NCBI RefSeq assembly: GCF_014773435.2
Contig: NZ_JACXAG020000003.1
Span: forward strand, 62,001-126,000
Length of the DNA: 64,000 bases
Source of the DNA: Polycladospora coralii
GTDB lineage: Bacteria; Bacillota; Bacilli; Thermoactinomycetales; Thermoactinomycetaceae
Direction: 5' to 3'
Shown here: positions 27,404 to 35,914 of the stretch, in pieces
How positions within the stretch are numbered: the first letter of the stretch is position 1
Layout of the letters: each line of letters starts with the position of its first letter
Translations under genes and position numbers: made by a program
The notes under the pieces: generated by a model
Databases searched by the model: none
What the model was told of the DNA's origin: nothing
Seen by the model: only the letters and a program-made list of their open reading frames with translations

Positions 27404-28801
27404 ATGAAAACATTTCATAGTGTTATTCGTCAAAAAATTGGTCAGTATCTTAGACAGTTGCGAGATGAACAGAAATTGTCTCTTGATCAAGTTGCGAAAT
27501 TGACAGATATAAATCGAAATAAACTAAATCGTATTGAACATGGACATAAAGTCGGGCGTAGTGATGACGGATACTTGCATCACATCACGCAGTTTGCCAA
27601 TGTTTTAGGAGGGGATATTCAAAGCCTTGGCATTACTGAAATCGATCATATTAACTTTAAAGTTTTTAATACTAAAGATCGAACTAAAACAGAATATTTG
27701 TTTAATTCGATTGAACATAAGATTGAATTGGAACATCAGATGGGAATCAACTTACATAGCATGGAACAACTGGATAAATTAGATTTTAATCGTAACTCGG
27801 GTTATGGCATTATGTATTTCTACTTACGAGGGCTTTTTCAATATCACAAAGGGAATTATGAACGAGCAGAGAATGAACTGATGAAAGCCTTGAATATAAA
27901 CAAACATTATCCTGATTTTCAGTACTTAAATATGACAGCGGTTTGTCATCATACAATTAGTCAAATTATGTATTATAAGGGAGACATAGAAAGTGCATTA
28001 GAGGAGATTGAAAAAGCATTACTTGGTTATGAATATGAAAGTAAAGCAGAAGATGCTCCACCATTACAACGAACCTCTACTTACTGGGCGATATTGATTA
28101 ACAAGGCCTCTTATTTGGAGGAGCTAAAGCGCTACTATGAATGTGATGAGGTAATTAATCGTCTGATAACGCATATTGACCTAATGATAGATAAATATAA
28201 AACAGGCGTATACGAGTTAAAAGCGAAGCTCGAATATCGGCGTAAACACTACGAGTCTGCGGTTGAATCCTCCTTATTGGGTATTTCATATGCATTATGC
28301 TCTTCACATTTTAGGAAATACTTGTCAATATGTAATGTTTTAGGAAACATACTTATGGAAGTAAATGATTTAGATTTAGCGGAGTCTAGTTATAAAGCTG
28401 TTATTGAATTATCGAGTGCGCTTGACGAACAATATATATCTAATACAGTCCACGCTTATGTTTCATTAGGGAAACTGATGTTCAAACAAGGTGAGTTTGG
28501 TAAAGCCATGGAATATTATCAAAGTGGCACGAATATTTGTATGGAAAAAAAATACTCTGGTGGTAAGTATATCGAACTATTAGTCGCTATAGGAGATTTG
28601 ATGTATAGAATGAAAGAATCGCAGAAAGCCATTCAGTACTTTGAAGAAGTAAATTATATTATTAAACATAAAAATCGCCTCAAACTTGAATATGTTGAGG
28701 TGTATTTTAAACTATCTATGTGCTATATCGGAATTGACGCTAATAAAGAGCAGGAATATATGAGGATATATCAAAAGTTGAAAGATCCATTTCACTATTA
28801 A
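27404..28801 (+). CDS. XRE-family regulator with TPR domain (RNPP-like)
   Basis: A 465-residue protein: N-terminal helix-turn-helix of the XRE class (about 10-70: LRDEQKLSLDQVAKLTDINRNKLNRIEHG) joined to a long all-helical region of tetratricopeptide-type repeats (about 100-460; for example YFYLRGLFQYHKGNYERAENELMKAL-type spacing and YVSLGKLMFKQGEFGKAMEYY-type spacing). This is the layout of the RNPP peptide-sensing family (PlcR, NprR, Rap-related). No obvious signalling peptide gene follows. Two bases after its stop the strand continues into the acetyltransferase leader, which has its own promoter. Confidence 0.75.
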   Translation: MKTFHSVIRQKIGQYLRQLRDEQKLSLDQVAKLTDINRNKLNRIEHGHKVGRSDDGYLHHITQFANVLGGDIQSLGITEIDHINFKVFNTKDRTKTEYLFNSIEHKIELEHQMGINLHSMEQLDKLDFNRNSGYGIMYFYLRGLFQYHKGNYERAENELMKALNINKHYPDFQYLNMTAVCHHTISQIMYYKGDIESALEEIEKALLGYEYESKAEDAPPLQRTSTYWAILINKASYLEELKRYYECDEVINRLITHIDLMIDKYKTGVYELKAKLEYRRKHYESAVESSLLGISYALCSSHFRKYLSICNVLGNILMEVNDLDLAESSYKAVIELSSALDEQYISNTVHAYVSLGKLMFKQGEFGKAMEYYQSGTNICMEKKYSGGKYIELLVAIGDLMYRMKESQKAIQYFEEVNYIIKHKNRLKLEYVEVYFKLSMCYIGIDANKEQEYMRIYQKLKDPFHY

Positions 28802-28835
28802 GATGATAATAGCCTATACTTCGTTAAACTTTCTA

Positions 28836-28864
28836 TTGAAGTTCTCATTCAACTCTTCTATAAT
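28836..28864 (+). promoter_or_regulatory. Sigma-A-type promoter of the siderophore-type acetyltransferase
   Basis: TTGAAG, 17 bases, TATAAT, located 50-78 bases upstream of the acetyltransferase ATG. Confidence 0.7.
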
Positions 28865-28874
28865 TCAATTAAAT

Positions 28875-28893
28875 GAAAAAGATTATCATTATC
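28875..28893 (+). promoter_or_regulatory. Fur box
   Basis: Read on the minus strand the 19 bases GATAATGATAATCTTTTTC match the classical Fur box in 17 of 19 positions. The site lies just downstream of the -10 box, where Fur binding blocks initiation. Confidence 0.75.
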
Positions 28894-28913
28894 AATTTAA
28901 GGTAGGGATATTT

Positions 28914-29477
28914 ATGACAGGATCAAATGAAATTTTGAGAAGTGCATACTTGGAAGGGATTGATAAAAACATTACGGTGAGATATCTAACGAAAGAACGA
29001 GATTTTGATGTATTACATGATTGGATGAAAAGGCCATACATTTCTAAATTTTGGAAAATGGATATATCAACCGAAGATTTTGATCGTTATTTGGCTCGTA
29101 CGATGAGTATGCCTGATAGAGAGCATTTTATGTTTGAATTAGATGGTGAGCCATTTAGCTTCTTACTTACCTATAAAGTTAACAATGAAATATTAAAGGA
29201 TTTTTATGAAGACTTCGAAGAAGAAGATATTGGTGTACATATTGTCATTGGGGAACGAAAATATATTGATGAGAAGTATACAGTCCCATATTTTAAATTT
29301 GGACTGGGTTTTGTATTCGATCGGTATAGAGACACAAATAAAATAATTGGAGAACCTGATGAACGTAACAAAATCATTATTCCATCCGCAAATGCCGCTG
29401 GCTTTAGAAAAGGAGATATTTTGAGTTTGCCGCATAAAAAAGCGCAGTTACTAGTTGCGAAACGGAGCGACTTTTAA
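28914..29477 (+). CDS. Siderophore-type GNAT N-acetyltransferase
   Basis: A 187-residue acetyltransferase of the siderophore-biosynthesis branch (IucB/RhbD/MbtK-like): LTKERDFDVLHDWMKRPYIS, WKMDISTEDFDRYL and a C-terminal cofactor region ending in DERNKIIIPSANAAGF. Relatives acylate hydroxylamine or lysine side chains of siderophores with acetyl-CoA or succinyl-CoA. The open frame extends upstream to 28803, but the ATG at 28914 follows AAGGTAGGG and lies after the promoter and Fur box, so it is the start. No other siderophore genes are nearby, so it is an orphan or serves a remote cluster. Confidence 0.75.
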   Translation: MTGSNEILRSAYLEGIDKNITVRYLTKERDFDVLHDWMKRPYISKFWKMDISTEDFDRYLARTMSMPDREHFMFELDGEPFSFLLTYKVNNEILKDFYEDFEEEDIGVHIVIGERKYIDEKYTVPYFKFGLGFVFDRYRDTNKIIGEPDERNKIIIPSANAAGFRKGDILSLPHKKAQLLVAKRSDF

Positions 29478-29500
29478 TGACATATGAAGTGAAGTGATTT

Positions 29501-29529
29501 GAGCGATTTTAATTAATCGCTCTTTTTTT
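29501..29529 (+). terminator. Terminator of the acetyltransferase gene
   Basis: GAGCGATT and AATCGCTC form a perfect 8-bp stem followed by seven T. Confidence 0.85.
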
Positions 29530-29549
29530 ATAGATACAAGAAACATAAA

Positions 29550-29564
29550 ACGTAATATTTACGA
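29550..29564 (+). promoter_or_regulatory. Zur box upstream of znuA
   Basis: ACGTAAT-A-TTTACGA matches the Bacillus Zur 7-1-7 box (TCGTAATNATTACGA) except for two positions. It directly precedes the -35 box TTTACA (29565-29570). Confidence 0.75.
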
Positions 29565-29593
29565 TTTACAACCTCTCCACTCTTGACTATAAT
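29565..29593 (+). promoter_or_regulatory. Promoter of znuA-znuC-znuB
   Basis: TTTACA, 17 bases, TATAAT; transcription would begin near 29600, about 25 bases before the znuA start. Confidence 0.7.
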
Positions 29594-29624
29594 TAAGATC
29601 GTAAGTGAGAGGGGAGAGAAAAGA

Positions 29625-30512
29625 ATGAAAAGGACAGCTGTTTTCTCTATAGTCGGGGTGATATGTTCTATTTTAATTATAACAGGATGTGTCCCTGCGG
29701 ATAAAATGGAGAGTAAACGCCTTCAAGTATATAGTAGTATTTATCCATTGCAGTACTTTGCGGAGCGCATTGGTGGTGAGGAAGTGGATGTGCACACGAT
29801 TGTACCGCCCGGTGTGGAGCCGCATGACTTTGAATTGTCGGCAAAAGATGTAATTCAATTAAATGAGGCAGATATGGTCTTGTACAATGGTCGAAACTTG
29901 GAGCCGTGGTTAGAAAAAAATATTGAGTCTATCGATCATAACCAAGTTGAAGTGATAAACACAAGTCAAGATATCAAAGCACTTGATGATCCGCATATAT
30001 GGCTTAATCCATTGCTTGCTAAGAAACAAGCTGAAGTGATAAAAGATGCTTTTGTGGCACGTGATCCAACACATCAATCAACTTATGATAAGAATTATGA
30101 ACAGCTAGGTGCAGAATTGGATCAATTAGATCAGGAGTATTTCGATATGGTCCAGAGGGCGACTCAAAAATCTTTTCTAGTTTCTCATGCGGCGTTCACA
30201 CATTTAGCTGATCGGTATGGTTTAGAGCAAATCTCGGTTTCAGGGCTTTCACCATCTGATGAACCAAGCCCACAAGCATTGAAGAAAATTATTGAAGAAG
30301 CCGACAAGAAAAAGATTGGTGTGATCTATTTGGAAACATTGGTTAGTGGAAAACTAGCTGAAGTTGTTCAAAACGAGCTGAAGTTAACACCAAGTGTATT
30401 AAATCCGTTAGAAGGTTTGACAGAAATAGAGATGGCAAATGAAGATGACTATTTTACCGTTATGCGTAGAAATAAAGAGCATCTCATGCAAGGGTTAGGT
30501 GTCAAGCCATGA
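29625..30512 (+). CDS. znuA: Zinc ABC transporter substrate-binding lipoprotein
   Basis: Extracytoplasmic metal receptor of an ABC importer (cluster A-I). The 295-residue protein has a lipoprotein signal with C22 in LIITGC, metal-site histidines in PPGVEPHDFE, DPHIWLNP and SHAAFTHLADRYGL, and a C-terminal acidic ligand region. Metal choice is taken as zinc because a Zur-type box precedes it and a Fur-family gene follows; there is no His-rich loop of the kind seen in some ZnuA. The start at 29625 follows GAGGGGAG and begins the signal peptide; earlier in-frame codons are rejected. It overlaps znuC by 4 bases. Confidence 0.88.
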   Translation: MKRTAVFSIVGVICSILIITGCVPADKMESKRLQVYSSIYPLQYFAERIGGEEVDVHTIVPPGVEPHDFELSAKDVIQLNEADMVLYNGRNLEPWLEKNIESIDHNQVEVINTSQDIKALDDPHIWLNPLLAKKQAEVIKDAFVARDPTHQSTYDKNYEQLGAELDQLDQEYFDMVQRATQKSFLVSHAAFTHLADRYGLEQISVSGLSPSDEPSPQALKKIIEEADKKKIGVIYLETLVSGKLAEVVQNELKLTPSVLNPLEGLTEIEMANEDDYFTVMRRNKEHLMQGLGVKP

Positions 30513-31267
30513 ATAAGAAAGTGATTGACATTACGGATTTAAACTTTGTGTATGAAACACAACCTGTATTAGAATCGATTGATTTAACGGTTTATCAAGG
30601 CGAATTTTTAGCCTTAATGGGTCCGAATGGCTCAGGCAAATCGACATTGACGAAGTTGATACTTGGCTTATTAAAACCGCAATCCGGTACGATTCAAATA
30701 TTCGGGGAATCCCCCAAGATCGCACAAAAAAAAGCACAAATTGGTTATGTATCGCAAAAAGCAAATAGTTTTAATCGTGGATTCCCAGCCACAGTAAGAG
30801 AAGTCGTAGCATCAGGGCGATATGGGATGAAAGGTTTATTTCGTATGATGCAAGCACGCGATTGGCAGAAGGTAGAAGAAGTGATTACAAAAGTGGGGTT
30901 GGCATCTCTTCAAGATCAAAATATAGGTAAGCTTTCTGGTGGGCAGCAACAGCGTGCTTTTATTGCTCGTGCACTGGTGAGTGATCCGCAATTATTGGTG
31001 TTAGATGAACCTACAGTTGGAGTAGATGCATCCTCTTCTCATCAATTTTATGCCTTACTACAAGAACTCCATCAAAAGCTAGGGCTAACCATTATTTTGG
31101 TGACACATGACATCGGAGCTATAACCCATTATGTGGATCGCGTGGTGTGTTTAAATAAAAAACTTCATTTTCACGGAACACCAGCAGAATTTGATCATAA
31201 TAAAGAAACCATATTTACTAACACATATGGACATGAAGTGCAGATGGTCTTACATCAGCATGAATAA
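30509..31267 (+). CDS. znuC: Zinc ABC transporter ATP-binding protein
   Basis: The 252-residue ATPase of the importer: Walker A GPNGSGKST (about 38-46), Q loop, signature [10 protein letters not shown], Walker B LLVLDEPTVGVD and switch His in VTHDIG. It overlaps znuA by 4 bases and is followed by the permease, giving the order A-C-B as in Bacillus znuACB (formerly adcACB). Confidence 0.92.
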   Translation: MNKKVIDITDLNFVYETQPVLESIDLTVYQGEFLALMGPNGSGKSTLTKLILGLLKPQSGTIQIFGESPKIAQKKAQIGYVSQKANSFNRGFPATVREVVASGRYGMKGLFRMMQARDWQKVEEVITKVGLASLQDQNIGKLSGGQQQRAFIARALVSDPQLLVLDEPTVGVDASSSHQFYALLQELHQKLGLTIILVTHDIGAITHYVDRVVCLNKKLHFHGTPAEFDHNKETIFTNTYGHEVQMVLHQHE

Positions 31268-31308
31268 GATAGGATGACTTCGTGTTCGCAGAAAGAAGGA
31301 TCATAAGC

Positions 31309-32142
31309 ATGTTGGATCTTTTTCAATATGAATTTATGCAAAATGCATTATTTGCCGGTTTAATGATTGGTTTGATCTCTCCATTAGTTGGCATTTATCT
31401 CGTCGTGAAGCGATTGTCACTAATCGCAGATGCACTCTCACATGTTACACTGTCGGGAATAGCTGCCGGCCTATTTATACAAAAGCAGTTTGGACTAGCG
31501 GTGCAGCCCCTGTATACTGGAATGTTGTTTGCCGTCGGGGGCTCCTTATTTACCGAGCAGATACGAAAACGGTATCCATCATACCAAGAGTTAGCGATTC
31601 CCATTCTATTATCAGGTGGTATTGCCTTGGGTGTAGTCTTAATTAGTGCTACCGACGGCTTTAATGTAGATATTGCAGGTTATTTATTTGGAAATATATT
31701 AGCTGTAGGCCGGGTCGAATTAAACACCATTTTTATAGTAGGTGGTTTGGTTCTGATCTTCTTTACACTCTTTTATAAAGAGATGTTTGCTGTTTCCTTT
31801 GATGAAGAGCATGCCATTCTCTCAGGTGTACGGCAACGGATGATTCAATTGGGATTCTCTCTTATCGTTGCAATTGTCATTGCGGTATCGATGCGTGTAG
31901 TCGGAATCCTGCTCGTTTCTGCTTTAATGACTTTACCAGTCGCTACCAGCTTACAATTTTGTAATAGTTTTAAACAAACGATGTTTTGGTCGATAGTGTT
32001 TGCGGAATTTTCCGTGCTGATGGGATTGCTCGGAGCTTATTATTTAGACTGGGCTTCTGGTGGGACTATTGTTTTGGTCGCAATCGTTTTACTTCTTAGT
32101 GGTTTTTTGATCAAGCGCCTACGAATGAAGTTTGTTTCTTGA
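31309..32142 (+). CDS. znuB: Zinc ABC transporter permease
   Basis: A 277-residue integral membrane protein of the cluster A-I metal permease family with about eight or nine membrane helices, the VGIYLVVKRLSLIADALSH segment near the N-terminus being typical. I use ATG 31309 (after AAGAAGGATCATAAGC) because it begins the first helix region; the GTG at 31282 has no clear binding site. Confidence 0.88.
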   Translation: MLDLFQYEFMQNALFAGLMIGLISPLVGIYLVVKRLSLIADALSHVTLSGIAAGLFIQKQFGLAVQPLYTGMLFAVGGSLFTEQIRKRYPSYQELAIPILLSGGIALGVVLISATDGFNVDIAGYLFGNILAVGRVELNTIFIVGGLVLIFFTLFYKEMFAVSFDEEHAILSGVRQRMIQLGFSLIVAIVIAVSMRVVGILLVSALMTLPVATSLQFCNSFKQTMFWSIVFAEFSVLMGLLGAYYLDWASGGTIVLVAIVLLLSGFLIKRLRMKFVS

Positions 32143-32209
32143 TCAGATCGGTTGGTTATTTTAGAATGGAATAAGTGTAGTCGATCTTTCGAGTTTGGAG
32201 GGAAATGCG

Positions 32210-32626
32210 ATGAACTTAGAGCGAGCATTAGACATTCTTAAGGATAAGGGATATAAGTATACGGGAAAAAGAAAAAGGTTACTCGATATTTTTCTCGTAG
32301 AAGGGCGATATTTATCTGCTAAAGAAATTTTAGAAGCGATGCAAGAAGCTTATCCTGATTTGAGCTTTGATACAATCTATCGCAATCTCTCGTTATTTGA
32401 AACGTTGGAGATTATCGAAGGGACAGAATGGGATGGTGAGCGTAAATACCGTCTACATTGTGATGGTCAAACGCACCACCATCACCTCATATGTACAAGA
32501 TGTGGAATTACGAAAACTATACATGCTTGTCCGATGGATACCGTGATAGAACAACCATCTGATTTTCACATAACGGGTCATAAATTTGAGGTATATGGAC
32601 GTTGTACCACCTGTCTTGAAGTATAA
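32210..32626 (+). CDS. zur: Fur-family regulator, probably Zur
   Basis: A 138-residue Fur-family repressor: winged helix at about 1-80 (FDTIYRNLSLFETLEIIEG), and the metal domain with HHHHLICTRCG, two CxxC pairs (CTRC, CTTC) and C-terminal His/Glu ligands. Position behind znuACB and the Zur-type box upstream of znuA point to zinc sensing, so Zur rather than Fur or PerR; the metal specificity is inference. The start at ATG 32210 follows GGAGGG by 7 bases; a TTG at 32195 is inferior. Confidence 0.85.
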   Translation: MNLERALDILKDKGYKYTGKRKRLLDIFLVEGRYLSAKEILEAMQEAYPDLSFDTIYRNLSLFETLEIIEGTEWDGERKYRLHCDGQTHHHHLICTRCGITKTIHACPMDTVIEQPSDFHITGHKFEVYGRCTTCLEV

Positions 32627-32792
32627 GCCATAAGCTGAATTCAGCAAGCGATTTTTCATTCATAATGCTTGGCGCTTTCCAAACGAATAGTGTTGCTTGT
32701 TTAACTGGTAAAATAGCTCATCATTCGCAAATCCCAAAAACTGTGAAATATTGACAAGAGAGACTACTGTCTTGAAGTATAGAGGTGTGTAA

Positions 32793-33284
32793 ATGATGCA
32801 GTTGGAAGTATATATGGATATGGCGATAGCTGAAGCGAGACAAGCTGAAATAAGGGGCGAAGTCCCCATTGGTGCTGTTGTTGTATTAGATGGAAAGGTA
32901 ATCGGGAGGGGATATAATCTAAGAGAAACGGATCAAGATCCCCTGGCACATGCAGAACTGATTGCGATCAAAGAAGCATCGGAAGCAGTCGGTGGGTGGC
33001 GACTAAACGACTGTGATTTATATGTTACACTAGAGCCGTGTCCCATGTGCGCTGGCGCTATCGTACAATCAAGGGTAAAGCGGGTTATCTATGGTGCGAA
33101 GGATCCAAAAGCGGGCTGTGCAGGAACACTAATGAATTTATTAAATGACCCACGATTTAATCATCAGACCGAGGTAATTTCCGGTATACGTGAAGAGGCT
33201 TGTAGCCAAATCTTAACGCAATTTTTTCGACAAATACGTATCACCCGAAAACGGAGAAAACAAGCTTTGCGGGAGCAATCTTGA
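32793..33284 (+). CDS. tadA: tRNA-specific adenosine deaminase TadA
   Basis: Converts the wobble adenosine of tRNA-Arg(ACG) to inosine. The 163-residue deaminase has zinc ligand H53 with catalytic E55 (HAE) and C83/C86 (EPCPMCAGAI). Length is normal. The gene is followed by tRNA-Ser, in the Bacillales tadA neighbourhood. Confidence 0.95.
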   Translation: MMQLEVYMDMAIAEARQAEIRGEVPIGAVVVLDGKVIGRGYNLRETDQDPLAHAELIAIKEASEAVGGWRLNDCDLYVTLEPCPMCAGAIVQSRVKRVIYGAKDPKAGCAGTLMNLLNDPRFNHQTEVISGIREEACSQILTQFFRQIRITRKRRKQALREQS

Positions 33285-33309
33285 TTTTTGTATCATTGTA
33301 GACTATAAT
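33281..33309 (+). promoter_or_regulatory. Promoter of tRNA-Ser
   Basis: TTGATT, 17 bases, TATAAT, starting inside the tadA stop region and ending 26 bases before the tRNA. Confidence 0.65.
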
Positions 33310-33335
33310 AGATAGGGATTTCATCAATGTGATAG

Positions 33336-33428
33336 GGAGAGGTGTCTGAGTGGCTTAAGGTGACGGTCTCGAAAACCGTTGTGTGGGTATCCCCCGCACC
33401 GTGGGTTCAAATCCCACCCTCTCCGCCA
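33336..33428 (+). tRNA. tRNA-Ser (anticodon CGA)
   Basis: A class II tRNA with a long variable arm (GTGTGGGTATCCCCCGCAC): acceptor GGAGAGG/CCTCTCC, anticodon arm ACGGT-CTCGAAA-ACCGT giving CGA (reads UCG), T arm GTGGG-TTCAAAT-CCCAC, encoded CCA. Confidence 0.95.
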
Positions 33429-33448
33429 ATTGTAAATATAGGATTTTT

Positions 33449-33489
33449 GTTAGCCGTTAGAGGATCTTCTAGATCCACTAACGGCTAAC
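33449..33489 (+). terminator. Long hairpin after tRNA-Ser
   Basis: A 12-bp outer stem (GTTAGCCGTTAG/CTAACGGCTAAC) and a 6-bp inner stem (GGATCT/AGATCC) with a TCT loop. It is 20 bases after the tRNA and probably ends its transcript. Confidence 0.65.
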
Positions 33490-33535
33490 ATATTTCTAAC
33501 TATTATTGAATCAAAATGAGTTATTTAAAGAAAAA

Positions 33536-33567
33536 GAAGTCGTCGAGATGATTGGCGACTTCTTTTT
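33536..33567 (+). terminator. Second terminator-like hairpin
   Basis: GAAGTCG and CGACTTC pair around a 13-base loop; five T follow. Confidence 0.6.
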
Positions 33568-33913
33568 GTATAATTTGCATCATTCTAACTATAGGCGTAT
33601 AACTTAGGTTTTCAGGTATAATAGCCTTTCTGTAATCCTTTAGAATTAAAAAATCGTCGTTATTCAAATTAAATATTCTGGTTAATGATCAGGCTTGGTT
33701 TTGTCTATGTTTAAAATGCGCACATGTTGTCATTACCGTAGGAAGCTGTGTTCAGATCTACCATGCTTCGCTTAGATGCTATGTTTTAAAAGATATTTCA
33801 ACTCATTTGGAAATTTTTGTTAGTGAATTTATCCATGTGATGTGAGTAAAATGTTTTTCCTATAGAACTAGCCTATAAAACTTACAAAAACACCTGTATA
33901 AACATAAATAAGT

Positions 33914-33947
33914 AAAACGGCTCCTCACATGTTAAGGAGTCGTTTTT
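33914..33947. terminator. Terminator, usable in both directions
   Basis: AAAACGGCTCCT pairs with AGGAGTCGTTTT (one G-T wobble); a T run lies on the plus strand and a shorter one on the minus strand, so it may serve the lipoprotein gene to its right. Confidence 0.65.
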
Positions 33948-34037
33948 TTGGATGGTCATAACATCGATTTTGTTTCTCACTAAGCTACTCATGTGATGAA
34001 TTTCAAATTGGTTTGCCATATACATAACGAAGCAAGG

Positions 34038-35795
34038 CTACAAATTTTCTAGTATATATTGATTAATAAAAATACCATAGTAAATGGTTTCTAGGGTTAG
34101 TTGGCTTTGATAATATAATTGTAAATTTTTGGTGTTATAGCTGGGGATGGTCATAAAAGTGGCTCCATGTTTTTCTTGGTGTTGCTTCAATAGGCTCTCT
34201 AGATGATTTAATTCACGTTGGTTTAGATGTAAACCGTTATGCTTTTTTAAAAGTATCATGTCGTATATGGATATGATATTTGTAATCCTGTTCTCATTAT
34301 TAAAGTAATACCCTCCTGTTTTATCATCTCGATATTGATGAACATGACTTTCTATATTCTCTATCTTTATGTTGGGATAATGGTAATGATAAATCATAAA
34401 AGCGTAAAACAGTTCTTTTGAATTCTTGCTGTTCAGTATGAAATCGTTGATTTTTTCCTTATTAATTTTTATTTTTTTAATATCCACATCTTTAAACTTT
34501 TTTTTGAGTATATGGTAAATATATGTTAAATAATACTGATCTTCCAATCTTTCTTCGCCTTTGGAGGATATCTTCCTATAGGAATCTAATATCTTTCTTT
34601 TATTCTTTTCTAATTCATTTAGTTCATCTAAAGTAAGTACCCAGAAAAAAGTTTCTCTTACAGTTAACTCTCTGTTTTTTGTATATGTGTCAATGGTGTT
34701 TAATAATTTTTTCCTGTTGAACGGAAAATTTATGCTCTGAGCGGTCATAAGACCATAATAATTATCCTTTAATGTAAATTGAATATTCCCTTTATACACC
34801 CAATTCTTTCTCATTTTATTTATAATTTTTAATTCTTCATCGGTTAGTTCTTTTGTTTTGATTAGAGCATTTACATATATAGTCTTGTATAGAAGCTGGG
34901 GATCCTTATGAGTAGATACAATAGATATAATTGAATCGTTATATAAATTTTCACTAAATTTTGATCTTATTTCCATATACGTAGTAGCATGATAAAGATT
35001 AATAATCATTTCATTTTTAGCAAAAATATCTGCAAATTCTTTTTTTTGATTTATCTCATTTAACCAATGATCCACCCACTTCTTGCGTTGCTCTACTTTT
35101 GAATGTGGAAAGCGATCATGTGAGACATTCAAGTCTTGCAAGCTCTTTAGTATTGCTCCACCTCTATTAAGTAGGTTCTTTTGCATTTCACTGGTCTTGT
35201 TAGTAAAATAGGCATCGTCTAAAAACAGTTTTTCAAGTGTTGTTCTCGTTTTATCTAACTCTATATCTGTTGTATCTAATTGTTTAATTATCGTTACAGC
35301 CAGTGTTGTAGCTGTAATTTTGTCTTCGACTGATTCATTTTTTGACTTCCAATAAAATAGACCATCTTCTTGATCATAATGATTGTCAAATAAAACCTGA
35401 GTATATGCATCTCTATTTTTTTTATTGGGCTCCTTCATTATAAGTTTATCTAAAGAAGCACCTACATAAATATCGTATAAATTTGTCTCTTGAGATATTC
35501 TTTCTTGATTTTGTAGCTTATCTTTAATCATGTTCATAGAACCAGTATTTATATCTATTCCTAAACTTTGACTCAATTTTATGTTCCAATATACTTTATA
35601 TGGATCAATAGTATTCGTCAGTATATTACCAAAGTTATCGTAAAAAAATGCTTTACTTTTTTCTTCGAAATACCCTTTCTCCAATAGCGTTTGATAGATT
35701 TGGTTTTTATTTGAATGATCTTTACTATTACATCCGGTAAATAAACTAAACAACAAAAAAAAACAGAAATAAACGATAATAATTTTTTTGTACAT
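34038..35795 (-). CDS. Large lipoprotein with alpha-toroid-like repeats, unknown function
   Basis: A 585-residue protein I do not recognise. It has a lipoprotein signal (hydrophobic 5-20, C22 in LFTGC; F at -3 is uncommon). The rest is helical, Lys/Ile/Asn-rich. Two stretches, YDQEDGLFYWKS near residue 145 and DDKTGGYYFN near 500, each followed by a helix with an N/T-rich start, look like the 'GG-aromatic then helix' units of alpha/alpha-toroid (terpenoid-cyclase-like) folds; this is a by-eye fold guess. It should sit outside the membrane. AGGGAGAATAAC precedes the ATG. It lies 119 bases behind a secreted protein on the same strand. Confidence 0.7.
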   Translation of the reverse strand: MYKKIIIVYFCFFLLFSLFTGCNSKDHSNKNQIYQTLLEKGYFEEKSKAFFYDNFGNILTNTIDPYKVYWNIKLSQSLGIDINTGSMNMIKDKLQNQERISQETNLYDIYVGASLDKLIMKEPNKKNRDAYTQVLFDNHYDQEDGLFYWKSKNESVEDKITATTLAVTIIKQLDTTDIELDKTRTTLEKLFLDDAYFTNKTSEMQKNLLNRGGAILKSLQDLNVSHDRFPHSKVEQRKKWVDHWLNEINQKKEFADIFAKNEMIINLYHATTYMEIRSKFSENLYNDSIISIVSTHKDPQLLYKTIYVNALIKTKELTDEELKIINKMRKNWVYKGNIQFTLKDNYYGLMTAQSINFPFNRKKLLNTIDTYTKNRELTVRETFFWVLTLDELNELEKNKRKILDSYRKISSKGEERLEDQYYLTYIYHILKKKFKDVDIKKIKINKEKINDFILNSKNSKELFYAFMIYHYHYPNIKIENIESHVHQYRDDKTGGYYFNNENRITNIISIYDMILLKKHNGLHLNQRELNHLESLLKQHQEKHGATFMTIPSYNTKNLQLYYQSQLTLETIYYGIFINQYILENL

Positions 35796-35860
35796 GTTAT
35801 TCTCCCTCCGGATTAAATAGCTATTACTGTATATCCGTCATTTATTACAGAAAACCATAT

Positions 35861-35895
35861 GGCTGGGAGCATACTCAGTAGTTGCAACCCCAGCC
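35861..35895 (-). terminator. Hairpin between the secreted-protein and lipoprotein genes
   Basis: GGCTGGG and CCCAGCC pair around a 21-base loop. It could attenuate transcription between the two genes. No strong T run follows. Confidence 0.4.
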
Positions 35896-35914
35896 ACACA
35901 GCGCTCATTTAATT

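Larger units (their letters stand above)
33429..34037. other. Gene-free region after tRNA-Ser with three hairpins
   Basis: No gene seen. Hairpins: 33449-33489 (arms starting GTTAGCCGTTAG), 33536-33567 (GAAGTCG/CGACTTC followed by T5) and 33914-33947 (AAAACGGCTCCT paired with AGGAGTCGTTTT, then T). The region is AT-rich and marks the left border of the accessory island. Confidence 0.6.

Noticed and set aside
33728-33765. SRP-RNA-like text CCGTAGGAAGC after tRNA-Ser
   Set aside because: Only a short similarity to the SRP loop region; flanks do not fold into the conserved helix and are AT-rich.
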